From Glomus cerebriforme (Eukaryota > Glomeromycota > Glomeromycetes > Glomerales > Glomeraceae), in contig QKYT01000165.1 of the NCBI GenBank assembly GCA_003550305.1, positions 1 to 57,687 on the forward strand: a stretch of 57,687 bases of DNA, read 5' to 3'. This document shows positions 47,492 through 57,625 of the stretch, piece after piece. The notes beneath the pieces are model-generated. The model worked only from the letters and a program-made list of their open reading frames with translations. It did not search any database and was not told the DNA's origin. Position numbers and translations under genes: made by a program. The first letter of the stretch is position 1. Each line of letters starts with the position of its first letter.

Positions 47492-48310
47492 TATCATAGA
47501 CCAATAATTCTTTTCTCTTTTTTTTTTAAAAAAAAAAAAAAAATAATCTTTAAAATCTAACATTAGTCCTATTTCTTGTACACAGATAGTTCAGAATCCT
47601 CCAATTTCAGCCTAGATAAGATTGAGTCATTTGCTTTGACAACATTACTCTATTAATGCGTATACATCAAACAAATTAAGAATTCATTCTATTTCCGAAA
47701 AATGTAATGAATGTGAAAAAAAAATTAAAGTGTACGTTATTTGTTTTAAAGAAGGGTTCTCAAATATATAGTTGGACATCAGCGATTTTGCAAAATTTTT
47801 GACCATTGAACAATACTCAAAATTGCTTTCCACACGAACAAAAAGGAGTGCAATGTTACTGAATTGTTCTAGCGTTGAACCGCAAATAAGAATCGTTATG
47901 TGCTTGAAAAAAATCAAGAAATATTATGGTATAGTCAATAATGAAGATTCTTCTATCACATGATACTGTCGTTTGTGACAATGAAACTTTGTACTACCTT
48001 AATTTTTTATATTATATGCAAATTTATATGTTTAGACCTAGATGCAGTTCTATGCAAGTCTCAAAGGAAATGAATGCATTTATAGAGAGTAATACATTCG
48101 TACTACTATGTTCTGTTACCGTTATAAAGGTCCCCCGCTACTTTTGAAGTGGAGTTGTGGGTATCAAATACTCAGCAAAAATACGCTAAAGCAGAAAAGA
48201 AAAAAATATTCGAAAAAAAAAGAAATTTAGAAAATTTTCAGTCAGAACCTGAAATAATATTTTCAGGTTCTGCAAATACTAATTTTTTAACCGTAAAACC
48301 AAAATAAATC
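47492..48310. other. Intergenic, promoter side of the NYN gene
   Basis: Poly-T/poly-A tract near 47515-47545; short frames without support. Confidence 0.4.
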
Positions 48311-49270
48311 ATGTCTAACACCGCAAATACTTCTAGTACTTCTCTCCCGACAGTTAAAGGTCGTCAAGGTAAGATTAGTAAATTTTGACGAGAACTGGAT
48401 TATCAATATAATACATGATGAAATGAGAAAGTTATATCGTATTTATTGTTAATATCAAGCTGTATCATGACTTATGCGAAGAAATCTTTTTCTTGTAGTA
48501 TACGTGTTTATAGATCATAGCAACGTTTTTATTCAAGGGAAAAAGTCAACTTCAATTAAGAAAGCTTCTGATATCGATTACGTTAAACTACTTGAGATAG
48601 TACTAAATGGACGAAAAACTGGCCAGAATCCTATTATTGTTGGATCTTACGGAGCAAAAGACGATCCGAGGGATCAATTTTGGGAACGCCTTAGAATGAA
48701 TGGATTTACTGTAACATTATTCGAAAGAAAATTTAAGGAAAAATCAGTTGACGCCAGAATTATAGTTGATATTTGTAAATCTATTTTTACTAGAAGTGAG
48801 CCTGCAACTATTATATTGATTGCGGGTGATCGTGATTATGAATGCTCATTATCAGAAGCTCGGAATCTTGGCTGGGATGTGGAAATATGGTTTTGGAGAA
48901 AAGGTAATGAAATATTGTTTTGCAACTATAGATTATTAAAGTGGTTTACTTAAAAGTAATCCATCTTTTAGGATTCGCTCAAATTCTTAAAAATATGGCA
49001 ACGAAATTCCGAATTCTTAAATTTAATGATGTCATTGATCATGTCAGTGATCATGTCAGGCGGAAACGGCAAAAGAAAGGCAGGCAAATAACTTCGGGTA
49101 TTCAGCCTAATCATAAAGGGAAAAGCAAGCAAGATTCATCCACTGAAGAAACAATGTTGAATACTTTATTTTCGGGCATTCAACTCACTAAAGAAAATGA
49201 CGAGAAAAAATTACCCACTAATGAAGAACAAATGATTTCGGGTACGGGGGATGCAAATCTTTTCAATTGA
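48311..49270 (+). CDS. NYN-domain protein, putative ribonuclease
   Basis: Three exons, 48311-48368, 48499-48903 and 48972-49270, join in phase to 253 residues. The NYN (PIN-like) domain spans ~20-150 and keeps the acidic site: Asp25 and Asn28 in VYVFIDHSN, Asp104 in VDARIIVDI, Asp130 and Asp132 in LIAGDRDYE, followed by LGWDVEIWFW. NYN proteins are metal-dependent RNases or RNA-binding proteins, and the intact residues favour activity. The C-terminal ~70 residues are polar, with a basic run VRRKRQKKGRQ near 186-196 that may be a nuclear signal or RNA-binding patch. The start is set by the short first exon MSNTANTSSTSLP; the alternative ATG at 48474 lies in the intron. Confidence 0.82.
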
Positions 49271-51063
49271 CTTATTTTATCGGATTATTTGTTATATATG
49301 CGCTTCCAAACTAAGTTTTAAATTATATCATTTCTTACAAACAAGATAATTTATTTGTATTTCAGAGCATTATTATTTATTTCTATTTAAAAAAAAAAAA
49401 ATTTTTTCCTAATAAAACTCGGTTCATTGAGTTATGGTTTTTACAACTACTCCAGTTAAAGTTATCTCATACATGCGTCACAGTGCATGTAGGCGTACGA
49501 CCAAATAAAATACGTTTTTATCCTCAATAAGGCGTTTATGTACAGTACACTAAAAAACGGAAACTATTATGAGTCCGCTAATTGATAATTACAAGTATCC
49601 ACGTACTTATGATCAAGTTAATTACATTTATTCATAGTTTACTTTATTAGATTATTGATACAATAATGTATCGCTTATTCAATCATGAATGCCTTTCTGT
49701 TAAAACTAGTAAGGATGTGCCTATTAGCGAGCTTAAGGACACTATAAAGTGAAAAAGATAAATAATTTTTCTGCAAATAGAAATTTATAAACATTATAAC
49801 AATTATTTAAAAATCTTCTACTATAGGACAAAGATAACCTTTTTTTGTAATAAAAAAGAATTTTTGCTGAAGAAAATATTTATGTCAGTTTTTTTTTACC
49901 AGAAATTATTGCTACTTTGAGTTATAAACAGGAAACTCATCTTGTAATCTTGTTGCAGATATTGATTAATTTATATGATATATAAAGATGTATTCTTAAT
50001 TCAATTCCAGAATCTGCAATATTATGAATTTTAAAGTTAAGTTGTATATATAAATCCACAAATCTGTAACAAATCCTCAAATTTAATAATATCAAAATTT
50101 TGAAATTAATTTGGTATAATTATAATAAACATATAAATAAATTACTTATTAAGTTTATGATAATATAAAAATATAATAAATGTTAATTATAATTTATTAA
50201 AAAATAATTAACAAGGCTAATTTTAACAGTCATTGGAGGTTAATTTAAAAATAATTCACTAAGAGGTAAAATTTATCACATTATATAATTTTTATTATAT
50301 AATTTTATATTTATCTTTAGTAAAAGAAATTTTATAAATTATATACAAAATTTTATTATAAAAATACTTTTTTTTTTTATTTTTTAAAATATAAAAAAAA
50401 AAAAAATATAACTATTTATATAATAATAAAACAAAAAAGAAATATAGTTACTATCCAAAAAAACAGTTTTTACAAATAAATAAAATTTCTAGTATTTAAC
50501 TAGTAAAATATTACCTACTATACTAGAATTTGAAATATTGTTATCTTAGCAAATGCAAAGGACTGAAACCTTACACATGATCCAAGTTAATAAGAATTTA
50601 TTTCAACTTTATGATTAACCTTTATAATTCTGAATGCCAAAATTAAGAATACTTTCAAAATAGTTTTATGATAATAAAATATAGTTTTTATTAATAAAAA
50701 TTTGTAGATGTATTGATTAGATTTTAGAATTAATCACTTTATTTGCAAAGATAATTCTAAATAACTTGAGTTATTATCCTTATTTATAGTAATAAACTAA
50801 AGTTTTAACTTATATTTAAAATCACTTCTTTATATAAGAATACTTCATTATATAGAAAATAATAAAATAAATATAAACATAATAAATATAATAAATATAA
50901 CTAATATAATTAATATAACTTGTAAAATAAATTTAACTAATTTAACAAATCTAATAATCATAACTAATTAAACTAATTTAACTATTATAACTATTATGAT
51001 TTTCATAACTAAACATATGATATTATCTGATCTACAAATCTTTATTTTTTAATATTAAATTTA
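49271..51063. other. Very AT-rich gene desert
   Basis: A/T content is higher than in the flanking gene blocks; many TATAA, TTTAA and poly-A runs, with simple AAT/AAC-type repetition at 50870-51000. ACAGTACACT near 49550 may be a solo pogo-like end. No gene. Confidence 0.55.
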
Positions 51064-51463
51064 AGAAAATTTCTAAATTTACACGAGGTATTTGGATACG
51101 GGTCACGTGATTTTTTACTATATGATAATTTATCATCCTCATGTCACATCTTCTGTTTTCATTTTTTCTATTTATTCTAATTACTTAGAAATTAGAATTT
51201 TTTCAAAATGTGAAATCCTATTCATCACATGTTATTCATCACGTTCCTAATTTTGGCCGGATTTCATAATGTCGGCCAGAGTATCCTTTTTTGGAATATT
51301 GTACTATGTTACATGATCCAAAAAAAGCCAATTTTATTTCTCTTGAAAATTGAATTTTGGATTACACAAAATTCCTAAAAAGGCAATTTTATTGCAGATC
51401 ATTTAATTCTGGCCGGAATTATGACCCGTGTTCAGATACCCCGTGTACAAATAGAAATTGCCT
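51064..51463. mobile_element. Second copy of the 30.4 kb element, heavily C-to-T/G-to-A changed
   Basis: Aligns along its whole length with 30416-30808 in the same orientation. Most differences are C-to-T or G-to-A: CACGGGGTGTCTGGACACG has become CACGAGGTATTTGGATACG, and ACCGTACTACGTTACACG has become ATTGTACTATGTTACATG. Many changed sites are CpG in the other copy. Confidence 0.8.
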
Positions 51464-52115
51464 AAATTTAAATATTAGAATTTGAATTTTAAAGTTTAAA
51501 AAGTTTAAAATTAAAATTAAAGTTATTAAAGTATTAGAATTTAAAATATTAGAATTTGAAATTATTAAAATTAGAATTTACTTTAGAATTTAAAATATTA
51601 GAATTTAAAATTATTATTGTGATTTTTAAAAAATTAATCTGTATGAAATTTATTAAAATTAAATTTTTAATTTTACCTTATTTTTAAGTAACATAATAAA
51701 TAGTAATATATAAGAAAAAAATTCTTTTCACTTAATTATAAAAACTGTAAATTTTACATAATATTTTGCAATAAAATAAAAAAATTTATTAAAAAAAAAA
51801 GTAGGATTATTATAATAAGTCTTATATTGTAATAGTAAATCTAAGTTTAGCAACTTGAAAATTTCTATTACTAATACTATTTACAAAAATGTATCATAAT
51901 AAATATCCTTATATAGAAAAAATGAAATTTAAAATTATTAAAATAATTGATAAAAAATTATCAGAAAATCAAAAGTATATTATAAAAATAACAATAATAT
52001 TTTAATAGAAAAAATAAAATATTTTAAATAAAAAACTAATTATGAATAAATTGAAAATTATTCTAATAAAAAAAATTAAAGAAAATAAGAAAAAAATAAT
52101 AAGCAAGGTAATAAT
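51464..52115. other. AT-rich stretch with AAATTAGAATTT-type repetition
   Basis: 51475-51620 consists of imperfect copies of TTAGAATTTAAAATTA. No gene. Confidence 0.5.
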
Positions 52116-54092
52116 TCAATACTGGAATCAGAAATGGTAAGTTTTTCAAGTTTTTTTGGAAAACTTACCATGTTTTTTTTGTTTTCTTTTATTAAAAATG
52201 TTTCTAACATTTTTTTTTGTAGGTCTCTCAGTTTTCAGTCCAATACTAGAAAGTGGGAATGGTAAGTTTCTTTATGAAACTTGCCATTTTTTTCTTTTTT
52301 TTAAAAGAAACATTTCTAACGTTTCTTTTTTTCTTTTGTAGGTCTCTTAGTTTTCAATCTGATACTGAAAGTGGAAACGGTAAGTTTTTTCGCAAAATTT
52401 GCAATTTTTTTTCTTTTTTTCTTTTAGAAATGTTTCTAACATTTCTTCTTTTTTTCTTTTGTTATTCTCTCAATTTTTGGTTTGATACTGGAAAATGGGA
52501 ATGATAAGGTTCTTCGCAAAACTTGCCATTTTTTTTCTTTTTTTTAGAAACATTTTCTAACAGTTCTTTTTCTTTTCTTATAGATTCTCCTTCAGTTCGG
52601 ACACTTGGAATTAAAAAACAGTAAGTTTCGTAATGAAACTTACCATTCTTTTTTTTTGTTTTTTTTAAATAGAAACGTTTTTAATGTTTCTTCTTTTTTC
52701 TTCTTGTAGGTTTCTGGATTTTGTTTCAGGTATGAAAGTTTTTTTGTGAAATTCCTATCTGATGCATTTACTTAAAGAATTGTTAATAGAAACAGTACTA
52801 ACATTTCTTTTTTCACTTTTTTTTGTAGGATCAAACTTTTTTCAATTTCAGCTTGAAAATCTGGTAAGTTTTGAAGTTATAACTTCAAAACTTTCTTTTC
52901 AGAATGTAAGTTTCATAATGAAACTTCATTTTTTTTTGGTTTTTCTTTAAGAAACATTCTAATTGAATGTTTCTTCTTTTTTTTTGTAGATTTAACTCTG
53001 GGAATTCACAATTGGAAACATAAGTTTTGTAATATTCATTTCGTTACAAAACTTCATTTTTTTTGTTCTTTTTTTTAAGAAATATTCAAACTGAATGTTT
53101 CTTCTTTTTTTATAGATTTGGCTCTGAGTATTCAGAATTGGAAATGTAAGTTTTATAATGTTTATTTCATTACAAAACTTCATTTTTTTTGTTCTTTTCT
53201 TTAAGAAATATTCTAACTGAACTTTTTTTTTTTTTTTTGTAGATTCAGCTCTGGGAATTCAGGATTAGAAATGTAAGTTTCATAATATTCATTTTATTAT
53301 GAAACTTCATTTTTTTTGTTTTTTTCTTTAAGAAATGTTCTAACTGAATGTTTCTTTTTTTTTGTAGATTCAGCTCTGGAAACAGAAATGGAAACATGAG
53401 TTTCGTAATGTTCATTTCGTTATAAACTTCATTTTTCATTTTTTTTTCTTTGTATAGAAATATTTTAACTGAACATTTCTTCTTTTTTGTAGATTCAGCT
53501 CTAGAAACAGAAACAGAAACATGAGTTTTGTAATGTTCGTTTCATTACAAACTTCATTTTTTATTTTTTTTTTGTATAGAAACATTCTCACTGAACATTT
53601 CTTTTTTTCTTTTATAGATTTGGCTCTGGAAATGGAAACAGAAATGTAAGTTTTGTAATATTTGTTTCATTACAAACTTTGTTTTCATTTTTTTTTCTTT
53701 GTATAGAAACGTTCTAACTGAACATTTCTTCTTTTCTTTTGTAGATTCAGCTTTGGAAATAGAAATGAAAACGTAAGTTTTGTAACATTTGTTTCATTAC
53801 AAACTTTGTTTTTTTTTTATATAAAAATGTTCTAACTAAATATTTCTTCTTTTTTTGTAGGTTTGCTTCTAGACTTGAAATACTGAAATGTAGGTTTTAT
53901 AACAAATGTTTTATTACAAAACTTCATTTTTTTCATTTTTTCATTTTTTTTCTTTGTTAGAAACATTCTAACCAAATGTTTTTCTTTTTTTTTGTTGATT
54001 CGGTTTGTTCCTTGAAATTTGGATTTTGGAAATCAGAAATATAAGTTTCGCAACTTAGTTGCGAAACTTAGTTTCTTTTTTGTAAGTTTCAG
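52116..54092 (+). repeat. Tandem array of about 16 intron-like units with paired hairpins
   Basis: Units of about 120-130 bp, each with the same order: a 28-39 bp 'exon' block (consensus ATTCAGCTCTGGAAACAGAA), then GTAAGTTT that begins an inverted repeat (for example GTAAGTTTC...GAAACTTAC at 52621-52646; AAGTTTCATAAT...ATTATGAAACTT at 53275-53307), a T-rich tract, a second hairpin whose loop holds CTAAC or CTAAT (for example AAGAAACATTC, TAATT, GAATGTTTCTT at 52949-52975), a polypyrimidine tract and TTTTGTAG. Intact donor-plus-acceptor introns include 52137-52222, 52262-52341, 52621-52709, 52906-52989, 53146-53242, 53273-53367, 53646-53744 and 53773-53860. Some units have lost the donor (ATAAG, ATGAG) or acceptor (TTTTGTTATT at 52456-52465, TTTTGTTGATT at 53991-54001). 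Confidence 0.85.
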
Positions 54093-54985
54093 ATTTGGAT
54101 ATCAGAATTGAATAGTTAGTTAATATAGCATAGTTAGTATACCTAGAAAGAATTTGTAATTTAATACATTTTTAATAAATGAAAATAGTTTAAACATAAT
54201 AAAATTAATTAATAATGCTTTTATTTATTAAATGTAGTTAATATATGCTAAAATTTGTATTGTTATACGTATTTTTTAACATTTTTATATGCATTTTTCA
54301 ACTAATAATACACGTTTTTCAACTAACCTAGTGTTATTATATGCATTTTTAAACTGCTATTATTTTACTGTATATTGTTATACATCTAAAAAAGTGTTGT
54401 GCAATGCATTTTTAACCACGTTAGTTGATAAAAGATTCATTGCATAACACTTTTTTGGTGTTAAGCAACACATGGCATATATTTACACTTTATACACCTA
54501 TTTAAAACTTTCTGATGCTTTGTAAGGTTGCTTGCCAAACTAGAAGGTTATAGCAGAATGGCATATGTGAAACTGCCAAAACTAGTTTCACAAAATTATC
54601 AAAAAATGACAAAACTGTAAAACTATTAAAATCACAAAACTGCCAAAACTTACTGAAATTGTTTTAGCATTTTGGCAATACTTTTTATATGATTTAATTA
54701 GAGTTTTAGCATTTAAACTAATTTATAAGGCACTAGACCTTTGATTATAAGTATATTCATAGAATATAGTAAATGCAGAAAAAATGATTGCTTAAAATAG
54801 AATAATTGAAACATATACCATTAGATTCGTCTCAATGAGACAAATTTAATAGTGGTAAAATCAATAAAATCAGATCACTAGATCGTGAGCAAATGTCAAT
54901 TTTGAATTATTACACAAAATGTTAATTAATTATGGAATTATGTAATTAATTATAATTACAGAATTTCAGATTTCAGATTTGCCAA
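54093..54985. other. AT-rich region with inverted repeats and an element leader
   Basis: 54390-54460 contains AAAAAAGTGTTGTGCAATGC and, inverted, CATTGCATAACACTTTTTT, a ~20-bp stem. 54545-54660 repeats AAAACTGCCAAAACT-type blocks. 54800-54900 (ACCATTAGATTCGTCTCAATG) looks like the leader of a multi-copy element, but I know this only from memory of related genomes. Confidence 0.45.
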
Positions 54986-55697
54986 TTGAATTTCAGAAAC
55001 AACTATATTCAGAATGCTTCCAACCCAAATGAAGACATAGTTATGACAGATTCTACTAAAATAAAGGAAATTAATACTACATCCTCTAGCCATGTTTTGC
55101 CAAAGAATTTCTGGCTAAAATATACTATTAAAGCTTATGCATCAGCTCAAAAAAAAAATAGCCAAATATATTAGCCCAAGCCCTTAGAGATAAATTTTTT
55201 ACAAATAAAGAATGCTGATGATGTTGCGACCATTTCCTGTAAGGTGGGGGGCATAACTATACCCTATGCAATGATTGATAGCAGATCAGACTCTTCAATT
55301 ATTTCAAAAAATATTGCAAAACATTTGGGTCTAAAAATAGATAAGAAAAAGATTCACAGACTTAACGGGATCGCAAGTAAATCCCATTCCCTTGGTACGG
55401 TTGATAGTTTTCTGTAACTATTGAGAATGGAGAAAATAGAGATACCATTCCGGATGAATTTTCTGTTATCCCTACAGAATATGATGATAATGGAAAAGAA
55501 TTATCCCTATTTATTCTTAGAACACAGTGGTAATATCGAACTGGTTGGGAACCTCTTGTAAAGGGAAAATTTAAGTCAACCCAAAATAAAAAGACTATTA
55601 TCATCCCCCTATCAGTTCACAAATCCCAGTGTAATGTCTTTACTGTAGGGAAAGAACCAGAAGAATGGTTTCCTATAAAGCCAAAAAAAAACTAGTT
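54986..55697 (+). pseudogene. Relic of a retroelement with a retropepsin-like domain
   Basis: Plus-strand pieces read as a gag/pol-like polyprotein: a frame at 54986-55174, then from ~55205 a retropepsin-like domain (MIDSRSDSSIISKNIAKHLG, followed by LNGIASKS). The D-T/S-G active-site triplet has become D-S-R. A one-base frameshift lies near 55410 and an in-frame stop near 55531; the frame ends near 55694 (EEWFPIKPKKN). Not functional. Confidence 0.6.
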
Positions 55698-56072
55698 GAT
55701 CGGATATGTCAGTATTGCTCTAAAGAATTCCAGTACCCTTATTTATTTTTACGGCATAAAAAAACTAAATGCTGGATTAATGGTGAATCTACAATGAGTC
55801 TACAACAAGACAAAGTCAAGTCTACATTGGGTAATGTTGAGTCTACAATGAGTCTACAGCAGGACAATGTCAAGTTTACAATGAGTCTACTATCAGATAA
55901 TGTCGAGTCTACAATAAGTCTACAACCAGTCAAGGTTGAGTCTAAGAAAACTAGACTAATCATAAATAGATCACAAATCATCTTAGACAGGTTTTTGGAG
56001 AGTATATTTTTTCAGATATTTAGATTACTTCTTGCATCCTCCCATTTTCTAGCCCAATATTCAGCTTCATGA
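55665..56072 (+). CDS. C2HC-finger protein with 12-residue repeats, probably element-derived
   Basis: A 135-residue frame. It opens with a finger CQYCSKEFQYPYLFLRHKKTKC (C-x2-C, H-x4-C spacing; written here in parts: CQYC, then LFLRHKKTKC). Next come about four imperfect 12-residue repeats of type ESTMSLQQDNVK, encoded by a 36-bp tandem of GTCTACAATGAGTCTACAAC. The tail loses repeat character. The first Met overlaps the preceding relic in another frame, so the true start may be different, and the last 60 bp overlap the convergent ORF ending at 56012. No function is assigned; it may be a fragment of the same mobile element. Confidence 0.35.
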   Translation: MVSYKAKKKLVDRICQYCSKEFQYPYLFLRHKKTKCWINGESTMSLQQDKVKSTLGNVESTMSLQQDNVKFTMSLLSDNVESTISLQPVKVESKKTRLIINRSQIILDRFLESIFFQIFRLLLASSHFLAQYSAS

Positions 56073-56794
56073 AAAGAATTAAATGTATTCGGCTCTATTG
56101 TCCCATCCCTTCCAGCGCTAGGATTGAAAGATTTCACTTGATCATTTAGGGCTATAATTTTTAGATCTTTTGTAAAGATAATATCCTCCAAGTCTTTACA
56201 CACAGACTCAGCGGTCTTCTTTATATCCCATTTTTCATTCTTAAGCTGGGAAATAGTAGAGAATAACTTGCTGATCTCCTTATCTTTTCCAACTATAGAT
56301 TTATCCAACTCAGCTAAGCATGAATTATGCTGGGATTCCAATTGATGTTTAAATGAATATGTCTTCTGTTTCATATCTACCATACAATTATTATATTCAC
56401 TCTCTTTGCAAGCCATAAGAGCATCATATTCATCTTTTAGATGTTTGCGTTCCTCAGCAACCTGAGCCTCAATAGTTTTTTTAATATTGTTTTCCTTCTG
56501 TCTTAGCAAAGCCTCACACTCCTCCAACTGTTTTTCCAATCCATCCAATCGGGAAAAAGTAATAGTACCATCAGTGGAGGTATTTGCTTCGATCTTAATT
56601 TTCTGGCGATTTTTACTCTTATAGTACCTATTAACATTACTAGTGAGCAACTCTTCTATATCTGGACGAATTCCTCTAGCCTGTTCCTCAGATAGTGGGT
56701 TATTTTTGCGGGTTGTAAGACGTAACCATGCATCTTTTTTCATGGATGGGGGTAATTGGTCAAGCAAACTCTTATAGTGCTCATTGATGGACAT
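56012..56794 (-). CDS. Coiled-coil protein, paralogue of the next upstream ORF
   Basis: An intronless minus-strand frame of 260 residues. Residues ~6-60 form a small conserved module (HYKSLLDQLPPSMKKDAWLR, then PLSEEQARGIRPDIEELL) that aligns with the start of the neighbouring ORF. Residues ~80-210 are a long coiled coil (LEKQLEECEALLRQKENN, VAEERKHLKDEYDALMA, ISKLFSTISQLKNEKWDIKK). The C terminus is unusual in its aromatic content (NSFHEAEYWARKWEDARS). Base composition is less AT-rich than the surrounding DNA and the lack of introns contrasts with host genes, both hinting at a mobile-element origin. No family recognised. Confidence 0.55.
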   Translation of the reverse strand: MSINEHYKSLLDQLPPSMKKDAWLRLTTRKNNPLSEEQARGIRPDIEELLTSNVNRYYKSKNRQKIKIEANTSTDGTITFSRLDGLEKQLEECEALLRQKENNIKKTIEAQVAEERKHLKDEYDALMACKESEYNNCMVDMKQKTYSFKHQLESQHNSCLAELDKSIVGKDKEISKLFSTISQLKNEKWDIKKTAESVCKDLEDIIFTKDLKIIALNDQVKSFNPSAGRDGTIEPNTFNSFHEAEYWARKWEDARSNLNI

Positions 56795-57062
56795 ATGACT
56801 GATTATGATTTAGTGCCTTTGGCAAAGTAATATAATCTTGAAAAAAAAATCAAAAGTTCAGAAATTTCAGAAATTTCATATTTTTCCAAAAGTTTGGTAT
56901 TTCATTTGTTTCCAACAATAATTTCCGCCTAGAGATTGGCTAAAAAATTTGCCGAAGCCTAGTTTTTGGAAAAAAAATACCTAGAATATTCTCTATTAAA
57001 CAATTGTGATTTCTGTTCCATCCCTACTATTCCCTCGGCACTATCAAGTAGTGGATGATCGG
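56795..57062. other. Spacer between the two coiled-coil ORFs
   Basis: 268 bp; A/T tracts and no ORF. It should hold the promoter of the 56794 ORF or the 3' end of the upstream one. Confidence 0.4.
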
Positions 57063-57602
57063 TTAATTAAATCCTGATGATTTCATAAAAGCAAGGGCTT
57101 TTTCTATCCCCTGCACCTGCGCCTTTATTTTATCAATTTCATAGCGCAGTTGGTTATTTTCCTTGATTCGTTCCTCATGTTCCCTAGTCAGATTTTGCAT
57201 AAAACGACCAAAGGTTTCTTTATTATATTTAAGCAGTTGCTTTTGCAGAATAATAAGTTCATATTTAGCCCGATCATTAATTTCCACCTTATGATCACAT
57301 GATTTGTTTTCTATTTGGGATCCATTATCGGATGCCAGGCATTCCGGCCAACTTTGAGGACGTGGTTTTTTCCGATCCATAGTTTTGCGACTCCGGTCTA
57401 ATGATTTCTGGTAAATCTTTAATATATGATGCAAATAATCCTCTATCTGTTTATTTTTCTCTGAAATCTGGTTTAGAGGAATAGGTTTGCGCGAATGATT
57501 TAGGAGCCTTTGATATGCCCTATCTTTTATACTTACTGGAAGTTTATCTGTAATGTGATTATAATCTGGGTGGAACATTTTCCTCAGATAATTTGCGCGC
57601 AA
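57063..57602 (-). CDS. Coiled-coil protein, paralogue of the downstream ORF
   Basis: An intronless minus-strand frame of 179 residues from 57602; by comparison with its neighbour the true start is more likely Met9 at 57578 (MFHPDYNHI against MSINEHYKSLL), giving 171 residues. The N-terminal module reads DYNHITDKLPVSIKDRAYQR then PIPLNQISEKNKQIEDYL, matching the other ORF at Tyr, the Asp-x-Leu-Pro-x-Ser segment, Arg-Leu, Pro, Gln and Ile-Glu. A basic linker (RSRKTMDRKKPRPQSW) and a coiled coil (ELIILQKQLLKYNKETF, NQLRYEIDKIKAQVQGIEKA) follow. Same strand as the paralogue, 268 bp apart. Unknown function. Confidence 0.55.
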   Translation of the reverse strand: MRANYLRKMFHPDYNHITDKLPVSIKDRAYQRLLNHSRKPIPLNQISEKNKQIEDYLHHILKIYQKSLDRSRKTMDRKKPRPQSWPECLASDNGSQIENKSCDHKVEINDRAKYELIILQKQLLKYNKETFGRFMQNLTREHEERIKENNQLRYEIDKIKAQVQGIEKALAFMKSSGFN

Positions 57603-57625
57603 AAATTTGCATGCAAAAATTTATT
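57589..57625. promoter_or_regulatory. Twin palindromic boxes TTGCGCGCAA and TTGCATGCAA
   Basis: Two 10-bp palindromes inside a ~16-bp direct repeat (ATTTGCGCGCAAAA, ATTTGCATGCAAAA) lie just upstream of the minus-strand ORF, within ~50 bp of the preferred start. They could be a dimeric protein's paired sites or an element's subterminal repeats. Confidence 0.4.

Noticed and set aside
52253..52504. Phe-rich plus-strand frame of 83 codons across the array, and the minus-strand repeats at 52992-53439
   Set aside because: They translate polypyrimidine tracts and hairpins of the intron-like units; the unit length is not tied to frame.
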